A stretch of 64,000 nt of DNA from Escarpia spicata (taxonomy: Eukaryota > Annelida > Polychaeta > Sabellida > Siboglinidae), in NCBI GenBank assembly GCA_963995525.1, contig OZ023210.1, positions 62,001-126,000 of the forward strand, given 5' to 3'. Within the stretch, counting starts at the first letter, position 1. Every line of letters starts with the position of its first letter. The position numbers and the translations under genes were made by a program. The notes beneath the pieces are model-generated. The model was not told where the DNA came from and made no database searches. It saw only the letters and a list, made by a program, of their open reading frames with translations. Below are positions 32,160 to 44,780 of the stretch, piece by piece.

Positions 32160-33700
32160 AATGGTTTTAGGTTACCAGTATCCTAAGCAGACTTAAAAAT
32201 ACCATTCAGGTGCTGCCAGTGAGCTTTACGTATCTGTTTTCTATTTTGCTTAGCCAATTCTTAGTATTTTAAGCAGTGTGTTGGGTTTTTAGAATGTTTT
32301 GCCCGATTATAGAAACGCTGTTTTTTCCTACAGTTCCTTTTCAAACTGTTTGATAACCAAGGTAAATCAACTCTGGTTTTAGACCAGTATGTTGGTACAT
32401 ATTTATCCTTCATATTATGTATATGTTCTGTGAATACTAAATAAAGAGACTGTACACTTTGTTCTTCTGAACTACATGAAACATGCAGTAAATGATCTGT
32501 GAATAATTGAGTATCTCTTTTCATTTGACCCCAATCTGCTTTAGACCATTTATACAACTTCCTAGGTGGTGCCTTTGTTGACATTGCTTTAGTCATAATA
32601 TCCACTACTATAAAATCATGATCTGAAAAACCTGCTGCAGTATTTATAGATTTAAGTAGACCTGGTTTATTCATACAATAAAGATCAAGAATAGCATCAA
32701 GTCTTGTAGGAATTCTTTGTAACTGATTTAAGTTATGCTCCTCCAGTGTTGGTGGAATAACATCACCTAATCCTTTCTGGTCTGAATGTAAGGACACCAC
32801 ACATGAATTCCCATCATTATGACCTGCATTAAAATCACCACCTACAATTATACTTGCATGAGTGTTGTTCCTAGTAATATGAGATATATGCCTTAGACGT
32901 GAATGAAGACTTGTATTAGATTCGAATGAGTAATCAGAGGTCGGCCTATAGTACGAAGCTATATAAACTGGACTTTCATTATGAATAGATAAACGTGCCC
33001 AGACAATTTCATTGTGGTAAATCTGGTTTATCTAACTCAATTTCATCTATAACCAAATCTTTCATATGAATTATCATGACACCACCATCATTAAGCATAC
33101 GTTCATTTCTCAAATGACCTACATAATTAGGAGGCAAGAACTCAGAATGTTTTATTGATTTATCTAATTTAGACTCACTAACTAATATGATATCTGGTTG
33201 CATGGTATTACAAAAATTTGCCAACTCTGCCCTTCTACATATAGTACTATTAACGTTTTCAATTGTTATTCTTAAATTATCTGATGATTTGTCTGAACCA
33301 CTACTTTCTTCAGATAAACAGTTTGCAGATAAAGATGTGATATTTTTAACTTGGTTATTATGTACTGTAGATGTATACAGGCGTGGACTACTATGAGCAA
33401 TAGGTTTAAAGTAAACAGATCTGGTCAGAGACTCCACTGAGTGCTGAAAAACTGAGTCATCACCAGGTATACCTGATAATAAATCATAACTGTTTGAAAC
33501 ATTAATGTTATATATGCCTGATAAAGGAATGAAGAACAATTGACAGAATTACAACGACAACAATGCCATTTCAGTTTGGTTAAACTCGCCCGATGACATA
33601 CTGGCACATGATTTATGAAACCAAACCTGGCAGTTATCACAACATACTGCAACATCAGACACGTCTACATTCAAATCACATGTTCGACAAGGATAAACAC
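32160..33700 (-). pseudogene. LINE C PHD finger and endonuclease part
   Basis: From right to left on the minus strand there is a PHD-type zinc finger at 33549-33700 (YPCRTCDLNVDVSDVAVCCD, NCQVWFHKSC), then the endonuclease start (RITIENVNSTICRRAEL, IILVSESKLDKSI, GGVMIIHM), and after a frame change its second half (RIPTRLDAILDLY, GFSDHDFIVVDI with the catalytic SDH). Arg/Lys-rich RVDLPWLSNSLKRNCRKKQR leads to the linker. A PHD finger before the endonuclease is known in several CR1-like ORFs. Frameshifts separate the blocks. Confidence 0.82.
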
Positions 33701-34011
33701 AAGCCCAAGCGTGGACCTGGGTTAACTTCAATATCACCACTCAATAATAATAATAATAACATTGTTAATAATGTAGTCTTAACAATATGTAATGTATACA
33801 ATTTATGCATATTTCTTAAATAACCATCATTTGTACAAAGTCCGACATATTTATGTTGCTGCACTAAATTTTTGATAGACATAACCATGGGTAATGAAAT
33901 TGAAAACTCATTAACTAATTCTACCTTTTTGTGTGAATAAATGATACCAGTGCTTAGTCTTAGCAGAACCCAGACAATGATTAACCTATTATGAGCCATA
34001 ACTAGTACCAA
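33701..34011 (-). other. 2A-like peptide leader of LINE C
   Basis: A minus-strand frame ends with a run of leucines and SGDIEVNPGP (33712-33741), which fits the D-[VI]-E-x-N-P-G-P consensus of 2A ribosome-skipping peptides. Such motifs occur at the N-terminus of CR1-like LINE proteins in sea urchins, lancelets and molluscs, where they can act in translation recoding or targeting. A one-base frame change separates it from the PHD finger here, so this copy is not intact. Confidence 0.75.
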
Positions 34012-34340
34012 AAAAACACAAAGATGTAGATTACATTGTTACAAATTGTGTTGAGGACGAATTAGAATCAACATATTTATTACATCAACTGACACTGTCA
34101 TAACATAATGACATAAAATTGATAAATCGTATTTCAGAATGTTTACCAGGCAACAAAGCAAAACTAATAAGAATTTATAATACAAAAAACAGACATCAGC
34201 ATTATGTTAATTTCTGTATATGACTTACAACATTATATTATCTAAAGTTATTGACAAGATGACATCATTAATAATGAAGTGTTACAACTTTTGAATATAC
34301 CGTTATCCGGATGTAAACAAAACACGCGCTGACGACAACA

Positions 34341-35108
34341 GGCCTTGACATTAACACTGGCCCACTGGCCCTGCGCCTTTTTGAGGCTGTCGGGTCAGTT
34401 CGGGCCACCAGTTTCATATTTTACTGGCCCACCAGGCCACTGGTTTCAATCCAATTGACCACCATAACCCGACCATACCTAGAAAAATAGGACAACCCTA
34501 AACGCCTAATTTTGGTATTTTTTATATTTAAATCAATGTTTGTTTTTGTTAAAACTAATTAAATAACAGCAACTAAAAACTCAGCCATGCATATACGATG
34601 ACATGTATGCTGCACTAGTGGACCTTGTATTACAGCTGTGCCTTGGGCGGAACGAGAGCAAGGACTCGGGACAGCGTTCACATTGTTGCACACTGACAGC
34701 CACTCGTTGTTTACATCAGTTATCGCCAGTCATAATGATAACGTGATACACATGGTATCGCGTTCAGATGCATATTTATCATGATAATTATAATATGCCT
34801 GATCCTGGCAATACCGGCCGTGATACCACGATTAAAAATCTTCGTGTAACTTTTTGTTATCACTTCTTATAGTTGCTATCTTAATTTAGTAAACAATGTG
34901 CGCAAATAAGAACTTCGGAAAAGTCAGCATGACATCGCACCAAGCAAACTTTGTGGACTTTTGTGAAGCGGCCAACAGGAAACTCGGTATCAACATATTT
35001 TTTTATAAAATCCGGACCAGTAACTTTTCTGGGTGGGCCAGTAAATTTGAAAATTTGAAAATTTACTGGCCCCCTGGGCCAGTGAATACAACACCTTAAT
35101 GTCAAGGC
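34341..35108. mobile_element. TIR element rich in CTGGCCC motifs
   Basis: The 13-base terminus GCCTTGACATTAA (34342-34354) has an exact inverted partner at 35096-35108. Next to both ends lie CACTGGCCC-type motifs, and an AATTTACTGGCC palindromic region sits near the right end. At about 770 bases with no convincing ORF it is probably non-autonomous; family unknown. Confidence 0.6.
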
Positions 35109-35230
35109 TTGGACGATTTAAAAAAGAAATCTTAGGCGAAAACTGAAAATATTGTATTATTGATTAAATACAGATATTTACTACAATGATTTGATTTGAA
35201 CCAATGAACAAGATGTTAATAAAGCCACAC

Positions 35231-36625
35231 TTAAGGTAGCTGCACCGGGTATCATGTCAGTTGATTTCTTTATTTTTTTCTTCATAGAACATTAGTAGGT
35301 GTCAGTATGAACATGTGTACTATTAAAAAACCAAGGCACTATCGCCATATGTCACCAATCAGTCCTTTAAAAACTACTATTTTTAGTGTGTGTGTGGAAA
35401 GTTCCTTTTCCAAAGTGATGATCACATGTGCGTCAGCCCAGTTCAAACATGAATTCGTTCACCATAAATGCAGATCATATAGTCTGGTTATTCTCATGCC
35501 ACTATGCTGTTGTATTAGAATTACCTAAATGCATCACGCTGTCAAACCACCAAATACTGGCGGTAGTTTTGTTTATTCTCCGATAATGCCTGACCGCAGC
35601 TGCCAGTTGCAATGACACGTGACTGACCTCAGCAGATGTCAATCAATTTTGTCTACCACAACAAGTTCAGGTCATGTTCTAGTTAGACTTCCTGTCCGTT
35701 GCACACGAAGAAAAATGCAATGTATTTTTTAGAAATGATTTTTTTGACAAAATTCACATGCTGTGACACAAGTGCATTTGAGTAGGGAGATGTTCATGTG
35801 TGATTGTAGAAGGTGTTGACTGTAAAATGGTGGATTTCTAGATGATTTGAATAAGCGGAAGGATATTTGGCAGCAATTTGCCTGTGTGACCTGTTTGCGG
35901 AGTAATTCTTGCTGGCATTTGTAAATATTGACGGGTGTCACACATACAGGCATTTTACGAGAGTTGGAGGTACGCAATTGTTGTTAAAATCTATCGGCAT
36001 GTCAATGAGATGATGGTAACAGCAGGTGAGAAGTTTAAGACATTTTACAGGTCACGTTTTCTTATGATCAGGCAAAACGTTAACATGGTCGCCTATGGGA
36101 AAACCAACAGTGGGCTGACCCCTTCAACGTGGCCCTTCCTAACACAATATCATTAGCGGGGAAAACATTGGGGAGAAATCTCAGTAATAGAAGTGTATGT
36201 CAAATCGTGTTGAAATAAACCACATGCCAGTGAAAAAGTCACATTTTAAAGCAAAAAACAAGCATCTGGTGACACTTGTGTTATCAACAACAACCAGGAA
36301 GTATTACTTAATGTAACTGTTTATAAAAACTACAATACTTACAAAGCCATAACTTGGCATATGAACTCTACTTGTGTTTACCCAAAACTGCACTGGATGG
36401 TTTTATATTTGGTGAAGGAGGCATGCCAAAAATGCAGTACAGATTTTTGCTGTCTTTCAACATTGTTACAAAGTGTTTATGAAGCTGTAGCAAACTTAAT
36501 ATGCATTTGTTTACAAAAAACCCATGTGAATGTCAATAACATATTTGTACTTACAACCATACACATTTTTTTTGGGGGGAGTTTCTCAAAATGAAATAAA
36601 ATGCCATTTTTTTGGTGATTTTTTA
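35231..36625 (+). repeat. Interspersed repeat R1, copy 1
   Basis: Starts TTAAGGTAGCTGCACCGGGT and ends near GAAATAAAATGCCATTTTTT. The whole length is present in reverse at 47300-48256, except about 400 bases (roughly 35680-36100) found only here. No coding motif is recognised, so its class is unclear. Confidence 0.75.
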
Positions 36626-36787
36626 TAGTATCTTAGTTTAATAATCTTAACGACGTTATCGTTAAGACGACTAAACAATTTTGCTACCAATCTGCGATGT
36701 TGGAGGAATATAAGTTACTTTGTGGTGTCATTTCGCGCCGGTGCTGTATATATCGTGAAAGAACGAAAAAATGGGCGTACGAAATAG

Positions 36788-37560
36788 CTACGAGGCGGCA
36801 ATTTCTGCAAATTTTAGGCGAGGCGGCATAGCAAAACGGTGAGGTGGCCCGCCTCGCTTGTCATATACCAGGGGAAACACTGGTGTTTGACGGAACGTAT
36901 CAACATCCTCTGCCATTTCCTGTATCTTGACTTTCTTGATGAGAGTGACCTTGTATTTAACTTCTTTCTTCATCCATTGCTCATATTTCATTGGCCTTGT
37001 GTCATCTCAATTATTCATTATTCAGTTTCTCCCTTACGTCTTCATCACGGTTAATTCTGATGAGGACTTTGGCAGTACCTTGGAGGCGGTCGCCTTCATG
37101 GACATGTTGGCGTGACACTGGCATAGACACACGTGTCTGCGTGTATTGAACAAGCCTGACATTTGACGGTCTCCCCCTGCAGAATGCAGTAAACGACATC
37201 TTAATGTCACTGTATTCCAGGCAGAACTTCTTGTAGTTATTTTGCATAGTATCTGTCAATGAGAAGGTACCTCTTCCCCTGACTTGGTCCTTCTTTCCAG
37301 GTAACTCAATGCTGTTTTCTGATCTCCTCAGAAAGTCAGCTACCAACATCTTCTGTGACTTGGCTTTTGTCTTCCACATGTTTCTTCCTTTCTTCTGGTA
37401 AAAGATGTAGTCCCTCGAAAGGGACACTTTCTTATTGAGGGTTTTTCTGAACCTTGTACATAGCATTTTCTGTTTAACGTTGGGATTTCTGACTGGATCA
37501 AACAATGCTTTCTTGAGTGATGTCGTAGCTTGCGGACTTATACACGACATCACCATTGTA
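36788..37560 (-). pseudogene. Unknown conserved-looking protein, broken
   Basis: The minus-strand frame 37011-37556 encodes about 180 residues: a basic N-terminal part (KKVSLSRDYIFYQKKGRNMW), then RGTFSLTDTMQNNYKKFCLE and IKMSFTAFCRGRPSNVRLVQ. The 'LTDTM.N.YKKF......SF..FCR.RP' pattern resembles one I associate with uncharacterised proteins of cnidarians, lancelets and molluscs, possibly transposon-borne; I cannot name the family. The frame stops after DVREKLNNE, and a further segment (YEQWMKKEVKYKVTLIKKVK) follows in another frame to 36788. Possible upstream exons lie at 37898-38053 and 38180-38256. Internal truncation suggests a pseudogene. Confidence 0.5.
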
Positions 37561-37897
37561 AAGGGGAGTCGAGCATCTACTCTGTGTGGCCTTAGTGGGA
37601 TGTCAAGTTGTCTTCAGCTGTCTCACCTTAGACTGACGTGAGAGAGGCAGCTTCACGACCAACCTACAATATGAAACTTATTCCTAATCCGCGATATAAT
37701 GGTTGTATCATTATTTGTTGTATGGCTGATAGAATATACTACACTAAATATGTACACGTGTCACAATAAACCTATTTTGTGTTTGCGCATACACATACAC
37801 ACACACATGCGCGCACACATACATATGCACACACACACACATGCACACACACACGCGCGCACGCACACACTATAAGACAACATACAGGATGCCATGT

Positions 37898-38053
37898 ACC
37901 CAGACAACGTGGGCTCCTCTTTGTCAATTTTTCGCCTTTTATGTGGTGGGAGTGGAGATCTCTCTGGAGCTAAACCACGCTTCCTCTTGGAGGACCTCAG
38001 CTGCGATGTTCTTTCCTCTTGTGGTGTTCCAGCGTTCTCTTGCTTCACTGCTA
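37898..38053 (-). CDS. Possible middle exon of the unknown gene
   Basis: Minus-strand frame VKQENAGTPQEERTSQLRSS then KRKRGLAPERSPLPPHKRRK, a basic, probably nuclear stretch. It is preceded on that strand by a TTGTTGTAG acceptor and followed by GTACAT as a weak donor. It is adjacent to a CA repeat (37785-37870). It is joined to the neighbouring fragments only by strand and spacing. Confidence 0.35.
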
Positions 38054-38179
38054 CAACAATACAAAGAGTGTTAATGATATGTAGGCCCCTATACATTATA
38101 ATGAAATTATATTACATAACTTGTAAGATCTACATGATCTGGCATGAATAAATACAGCAAATATGTTGACACAAACAAC

Positions 38180-38258
38180 TTACCTTTCTTTTTTGCCAGG
38201 TACTTCTTATTATTTCTCGCTTTGCGCTGGAGGTATGCTGTTTTCCTTTCTTCAGTCA
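38180..38258 (-). CDS. Possible first exon of the unknown gene
   Basis: The minus strand reads MTEERKTAYLQRKARNNKKY followed by LAKKK and then GTAAG, a good donor. This short Lys/Arg-rich start would give a plausible N-terminus for the genes at 37898 and 36788. Support is limited to the ATG, the donor and the strand. Confidence 0.4.
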
Positions 38259-38403
38259 TAATTAACGTTGGCCTACTTCTGTACTCTTGAAAACAACTTA
38301 AAATAAATATCTTGGGACAAAATTATTAATTAAATAATTAACTAATCATTACACAATGTACGCTAAATGATTAATGACCTTTATTTCAGTTTCAGCAGTT
38401 AAC

Positions 38404-38480
38404 ACAGTAAAACCTGTCCATAACGGTCATCATACGGACTGTGCAAAATTACCGTTATAGGCAGGTTGTCATTAGAGAGT
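38404..38480. mobile_element. pogo/Tc1-like left terminus
   Basis: ACAGTAAAACCTGTCCATAA followed by CGGTCA and a second ACCGTTATAGGCAGGTTGTC. Same terminus as the minus strand of 19060-19212. The interior does not continue into a recognisable transposase. Confidence 0.55.
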
Positions 38481-38627
38481 TTCATGACTTGGATATACAT
38501 TAGATAGATAATAAGATTAGGTAGATAATAAGATAACTTCTATTGCGCCTAAATCCTTGGAAACCAAGCTCAGAGGCGCATCAAAACAAAAGGATTGGTC
38601 AATCTGAAAATCCATAAGCAGTATAGC

Positions 38628-39612
38628 AGTTGTCAATAGATGGGTCAAGGTGCTAGGGATCTACCAGTTGTCAATAGATGGGTCAAGGCGCTAGGGAGCT
38701 ACCAGTTGTCAACAGATGAGTCAAGGTGCTAGGGAGCTACCAGTTGTCAACAGATGGGTCAAGGCGCTAGGGAGCTACCAGTTGTCAACAGATGGGTCAA
38801 GGTGCTAGGGAGCTACCAGTTGTCAACAGATGGGTCAAGGCGCTAGGGAGCTACCAGTTGTCAACAGATGGGTCAAGGCGCTAGGGAGCTACCAGTTGTC
38901 AACAGATGGGTCAAGGTGCTAGGGAGCTACTAGTTGTCAACAGATGGGTCAAGGCGCTAGGGAGCTACCAGTTGTCAACAGATGGGTCAAGGTGCTAGGG
39001 AGCTACCAGTTGTCAACAGATGGGTCAAGGCGCTAGGGAGCTACCAGTTGTCAACAGATGGGTCAAGGCGCTAGAGAGCTACCAGTTGTCAACAGATGGG
39101 TCAAGGCGCTAGGGAGCTACCAGTTGTCAACAGATGGGTCAAGGCGCTAGGGAGCTACCAGTTGTCAACAGATGGGTCAAAGTGCTAGGGAGCTACCAGT
39201 TGTCAACAGATGGGTCAAGGCGCTAGGGAGCTACCAGTTGTCAACAGATGGGTCAAGGCGCTAGGGAGCTACCAGTTGTCAACAGATGGGTCAAGGCGCT
39301 AGGGAGGTACCAGTTGTCAACAGATGGGTCAAGGTGCTAGGGAGCTACCAGTTGTCAACAGATGGGTCAAGGTGCTAGGGAGCTACCAGTTGTCAACAGA
39401 TGGGTCAAGGCGCTAGGGAGTTACCAGTTGTCAACAGATGGGTCAAGGTGCTAGGGAGCTACCAGTTGTCAACAGATGGGTCAAGGCGCTAGGGAGCTAC
39501 CAGTTGTCAACAGATGGGTCAAGGCGCTAGGGAGCTACCAGTTGTCAACAGATGGGTCAAGGCGCTAGGGAGCTACCAGTTGTCAACAGATGGGTCAAGG
39601 TGCTAGGGAGCT
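38628..39612. repeat. 38-bp minisatellite (about 26 copies)
   Basis: Unit CAGTTGTCAACAGATGGGTC then AAGGCGCTAGGGAGCTAC. Copies are highly uniform, with GGCGC/GGTGC (a CpG transition) as the main variant. It runs to within 50 bases of the 3' side of LINE F. Confidence 0.97.
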
Positions 39613-39664
39613 ATGGTGGATACAGTAAGCAAGGTTGTAAAGATAAGTTGAAAATGACGACGGA

Positions 39665-40610
39665 ATTTTTAAATATTTTCAACTGATCTAACACTAAGAG
39701 GGAGCATATTCCAAAGAGTTGGTGCAGCAACAGAAAAAGCCCTAGTTCCAATGTTAGTATTGTCTCTAGGAACAAAAAGTAGGTCAGAACTAGATGATCG
39801 AAGCTGGATAGATTTTCTTACAGGAGTAAACAATGAATGCAAATAAGATGGTTGCTTACTGGACAGTGCCTGGGATGTAATGGTACATATCTTAAATATT
39901 ATATGATCTTGTACAGGAAGCCAGTGCAAAGACTACAAAAGTGGTACAGAGCGAGAAAAATGAGGAGCTTTTCTAACAACTCTTGCTAGACAATTTGGGA
40001 CATGCTGAAGTTTTGTGATATTCTTGCTAGCGATATTATAAAGGAGGGAATTGCAATAGTCAAGTCTGCTGCTAACAAGCACTGTTGCAGTAGTTTTCAC
40101 TCTTAGATTCCGCACCGAGGTTGCTGGCATGATATACTTATTCAAAATATGCGCAGGGAAAAAACTATCCAGTTTACTACGCTGCATTGGAGTACCAATA
40201 ATGATTAATTCAGTTTTATTTGCATTTAATTTCAACTTGCAGTCAGTCATCCAGTGGAAGGCAATCACTAAGTTGGTTAAGGGAGCGACCAGGGTAGCCA
40301 ACGAAATGTAGATCTGAGTGTCATCTTTATTCTGATGATCCAACTTATGTCTTGGTGTAACATAGCTTAGTGGCATGGTGTAAAGAGTAAAAAGCAAAGG
40401 CCCAAGAACAAGAACCCTGGGGAACACCAAATAAAGCCGGCAGTGCAGCTGAAAAGCAGTTCCCAATCTTTATAGTTTGGTATCTATCAGTTAGATATGA
40501 AGAAAACCAGTTTAGAGCTGTGCCAGATATTCCATACCACTTTAATAACCGTTCAGTGAGAATGCTGTGATCAGTCGTGTCAAAAATGGCAGAGAGATCT
40601 CGTAAGGTAA
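39665..40610 (-). pseudogene. LINE F reverse transcriptase, 3' half
   Basis: Minus strand: TLRDLSAIFDTTDHSILTER (motif A), LKWYGISGTALNWFSSYLTD, FGVPQGS (motif B), a frame change, DDTQIYISLATL (motif C, with the usual FA before DD altered), KLNANKTELIIIGT, RLDYCNSLLY, HWLPVQDHIIFKICTI, and AFSVAAPTLWNMLPLSVRS. This is an L2/CR1-type LINE. Its N-terminal half lies at 44781-46488, beyond the 4.17-kb insertion. Frameshifts and altered motifs make it dead. Confidence 0.9.
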
Positions 40611-40784
40611 AGGTGGCAATACACGTTATGAGACAATTGGACCGATTGACTCGTACGAGTGACTCGGCCGAGTCAATCGGTACGATTGAATCATACAAAT
40701 AAACACACGTTACGATTGGCCGTATTCCATCGGCAATCAGGCTGGTGCGGTGGTAGGGGTAGCAGGCTTGCGTTCAAATGCGAC

Positions 40785-41210
40785 TGATCGCATTTAAATT
40801 AATTTACCCATTTAAATGCATATGTTTAAAAGGATTCAAATGCAAGTGCAAATGCATTGGTACACGGTTGCATTTAAATGCAAATGCAACTGTTTGAAAT
40901 TAATCAAATGCAAATGTTTTTAAACTATTCAAACGCAAATACAAATGTTTTTAAAAAATGCAAATGTTTTAAAATTATTAAAATGCAAATGTTTTGAAAA
41001 ATGCAAATGTTTTGAGAAAAAATCAAATGCAAATGTTTTTTTTGAAAAAGTCAAATGCTAATGTTTGTTTATATTATGCAAATGCAAGTGTTTTATATTA
41101 TTAAACTCCAAATGTTATTATATTATTCAAATGCAACTGTTTTGAGAATATGCAACATTATTCTAATGCAAATGTTCCCTTACGTAATTCCATGCAAATA
41201 CATTTGTGTA
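40785..41210. repeat. AAATGCAAATGTTTT degenerate array
   Basis: Many irregular copies of AAATGCAAATG with T-runs, inside the TIR element. ATGCAAAT is an octamer-type motif, but here it is simply the repeat unit. Confidence 0.8.
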
Positions 41211-42087
41211 GTTTTCATTCGGTTTTTTTTTGTAACTGAAAGGAGTAATAAAAGTATTCTTAATTGCATACTAGGCATAGCCTTTCACAGGTCAAGCAAA
41301 CTATCCATGGGTTCCAGCCTTTGAATCATATATATGTCTAAGTATGTAACACCTATACCCATAAAAAGTTATTGGTGAAGGAAGATCAGTTTGAATGAAC
41401 AGGAAGCCTTGCATCATAAAAAGGGTTCCATAGGCAACTGTTATGCAATACAAGCAGATAAGCTGATGGGCAGCAGAAGTTCTCCCCAGCTGAAACACCT
41501 CCCCAGCCAGGGGGAGGGGGGTGTACTGATGAACAAAGGCTACAGGGGTCAGTGGGCAATTGTAGCCAGCAGCAGTGCCATGGATTATGCAAAATAAGCA
41601 GATAAGGCAACCTAGGTCTCAGGCTGAGATCAGCAGGGAATGCACTGAACAGAGGCAGAGTCTAATAATGGCTGCAAGTCAGAATTCAAGGATATCAAGA
41701 CCTTGAATTGGGTTTGGTGTATTTCAAGGTTTTCAATGATTTCAAGGCCCAGACTGACCCTGTGGCTGGCCAACACAGCATTAGAAGCCTAGCTAAATAC
41801 TGTCTATTGATCACTGCCGAATTATACACACGTTCTACTGTTTCAGTTTGTTTATTCACAATGTCTGGAAGGAAAATATGGTCCACTGCTAATGACAATG
41901 CAATAAGGTTTGGCTGGTCTGACTTTGTCTTTACTCTCTGTTAGCAGAAACTTACTGGAAATTGGCAGGAGTGTATTGACATCATTATACAACTAGAACA
42001 CAAACAACAATTAGATACCGAATCCACCACAGATACTAGACAGACAAATCACCAGTTAAACATCTGGACAACTAGTCTGTTTGTAAT

Positions 42088-42370
42088 TCAATGCAAATGC
42101 AAGTGTTTCTTATTCATATGCAAATGCAAGTGTTTTTAGTATTGACATGCAAATGCAAGTGTTTTTGATGCAAATGCAAGTGTTTGTGATCTTGACATGG
42201 AAATGCAAGTGTTTTTGATGCAAATGCAAGTGTTTGTGATCTTGACATGGAAATGCAAGTGTTTTTGATGCAAATGCAAGTGTTTGTGATCTTGACATGC
42301 AAATGCAAGTGTTTGTGATCCTGAAAACCAAATGCAAGTGCAAATGCGACTTTTTCAAATGCAAATCCCA
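42088..42370. repeat. GCAAATGCAAGTGTTTTTGAT array
   Basis: About 14 copies of a 15-17 base unit, in part arranged as ~55-base higher-order units (GTGTTTGTGATCTTGACATG). It is related to the array at 40785. The open frames reading HLHLHQK are compositional. Confidence 0.9.
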
Positions 42371-42734
42371 AGTCTGAGGGATAGTGGCTGGTTTGATATT
42401 TTGTGTAATTTCTTGGGGCGATGCTGTAACATCACTTATGGGAATATTTATTATTTTAATTAATTATTTTGATGTCATACAGACAATTTTACATAGTAGA
42501 TTTTTTAAAGAACGAGACTGATGCACTTACGTGACAAATTCAGCCGGCAGCGTTAATTTTAAGTCATGTATATTGTGTTTAGTAATGATTATTTAATATC
42601 TTTTATAATTATTATAAAATATGTACCTGCAAATTGATGTGAGGGGTAATTAACATTAATGTTTGGATGGTTTCAGCTCAATCAAGGTTGAAAACATCCA
42701 TGTTTTTATCTTTATTGTATAGTGACAAAAATAA

Positions 42735-42784
42735 TGATATATTCAACTGTAATATATTCAACTGATCTAACACTAACAGGGAGC

Positions 42785-42790
<6 letters not shown>
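42735..42790 (-). pseudogene. Tiny LINE F-like 3' fragment
   Basis: TTCAACTGATCTAACACTAA plus GGGAGCATAT closely matches 39680-39708 of LINE F (encoding MLPLSVRSVE). It is next to a TA repeat within the TIR element, so the element itself carries a LINE scrap. Confidence 0.6.
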
Positions 42791-42815
<25 letters not shown>

Positions 42816-43133
42816 CGGTCTCAACACCAAAAATCAATTTTCTCACAGATACAGTAATATGTTCAGCATACTTGCAAACAAGCAGAACTGTCAAATATAA
42901 AACAGATTATTGGACCCTGGAACGTATACAATGCAAAATATGTGCATTCGTATGGTTCTTTTGGAATTATCACTTCCAACTTTGACCCACTGCTATTACG
43001 ACAGTAGTAGGATTTAAGGTGGCCAATTTGTTGGTAGGGTTCCCCAACATGTATATTTATGGTAGCAAAGGCTGGGAACAATGCAAGCAAGTAAGTGATG
43101 TTATAAAGTGCTGCACTTCTGTGAGAATCGACC

Positions 43134-43167
<34 letters not shown>

Positions 43168-44780
43168 ATGATTATATTCGCAATTGCTGGTCCACATGTA
43201 GATGACATTTTTATTTTAATAATACATATATATATCTACATGAATATACATATATTTGATTATTAATGCATTGAATTTTTATTTTTTCAACTATAGTACA
43301 AACTAATAAGACAACACTATGATGCATCACATATTTTATTACACAATAAAAATACACTTACAGTAAACTGTTTTAAAGCAATGTTCAATCGATGCCATAC
43401 CTTCAAATATTGGGTGTAGGACAACACTATGTTAAAAGTGAAACCACAACAACAAGGATGCACATCATATATATTTGTCTCAGGAATAAGTGTCTCAGGA
43501 GGGTTACAGTTTGATGACCAAATTTTATTTGTTATTGTTTTCAAATATGGGTTAACACAGTGCAAACCTATCTTTATGATCACCTCAGTAACACAGCCTA
43601 CTTTCAATTATGGTTTTCCTAGGAGAGGCCCAAACTATTTATGTGGCCACTCTGCAATTACTGGGCACACAAAGACTATTCCTACACAAAGTGTAGTTAA
43701 TAGTCGTAAAACAAATAGTTGCAATACATAAAGCATTTAGCAATAATGTGTAAAACAGTTACAATATTTGAAAATGTGAAATAAAATATTAATGTAAATG
43801 GGAAATAATAAAGGAGAAAAATTGTCAAATTTGTCTTGACACAGGCACAGGCATAATTTTCAACAATGTGTCATCTACCCAACCCCTTTCTAGTACCAGC
43901 CAATACCTAGATGTCAATATTTGTTTATAAAAATGTTCACACTGGTAACAGAAAAGCTAACACAGCCAGTAAATATTATAAGTGTTTCCATTCTACTCGT
44001 GAAAGAGAACAAGTGAACTGTAAAGTTTACCAGTTTGCAAAATTCGTACGTCGCAAAATTCCGTGGCATCTTGATATAGTGTTGTTTTTCTCAAATCAAC
44101 AACGTTTGACTGGATGGTGACAGCCAACCAGGTTTATTATTATAAATTGTAGCTGCCAATTCAACATATACTTTCAGTGAAGCTGGCTAACGGAAGAGAA
44201 CAAATGACTCAATACCAAGTCCAAGGGCCACAAGCACAACAAATGAGACACGCAATAGGCCTATAATTTAGTACGAAGTCAAATGTGAAACACGAAAATG
44301 ACGTTTTTAAAAATGCCTAAACTTTTTAAAAGGAGTCAATTCTAGTATAATTTCATGGTTGATACAAGTTTGATACAATGTTGGCACTTGCAAGTTGCAG
44401 CGATAATAAACAATACACTTCACGTTGACACTTATTAATATAACTACGGTGTATATGGCGTTTTAACTTAAATACAATTAATTGATAATTCAAATATCAT
44501 GACATCGACGTCGCCGTCGCTACTTACTTCTAACGTTCTGTTATTTCTGACTCAGTCTGTTCGCCGTCCATTGGCGTTGACAATTCTGACAGTGACAGAC
44601 GTTCTGCGTAAATATCACCGAACGTCTGATGTAATTGTACAAAAAATAGAACCTGTTCTAAACATATTTTGTCCAAGTGACTCAGGTTGACTCGGCCGGA
44701 CTGTTACACGATACGATTTCAGTGTTTACGTGGTAATCAGACGGTTTCATCCAAGACAATCGTACCGTGTATCGCCGCCT

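Larger units (their letters stand above)
40611..44780. mobile_element. 4.17-kb TIR element with TAA target duplication
   Basis: Left end AGGTGGCAATACACG, and right end (minus strand) AGGCGGCGATACACG: 13 of 15 match. TAA flanks both sides (40608-40610 and 44781-44783), and removing the element with one TAA restores a continuous LINE reading (TVL then TLRDLSA). A 3-base TAA duplication is the signature of the PIF/Harbinger superfamily. No transposase or MADF/Myb partner is recognisable inside, only repeats and anonymous sequence, so it is probably non-autonomous. Confidence 0.75.

Noticed and set aside
19060..38480. The two pogo-like termini as ends of one 19-kb transposon
   Set aside because: The end at 19212 is a right end and the one at 38404 is a left end, so they face away from each other; they must belong to separate insertions.
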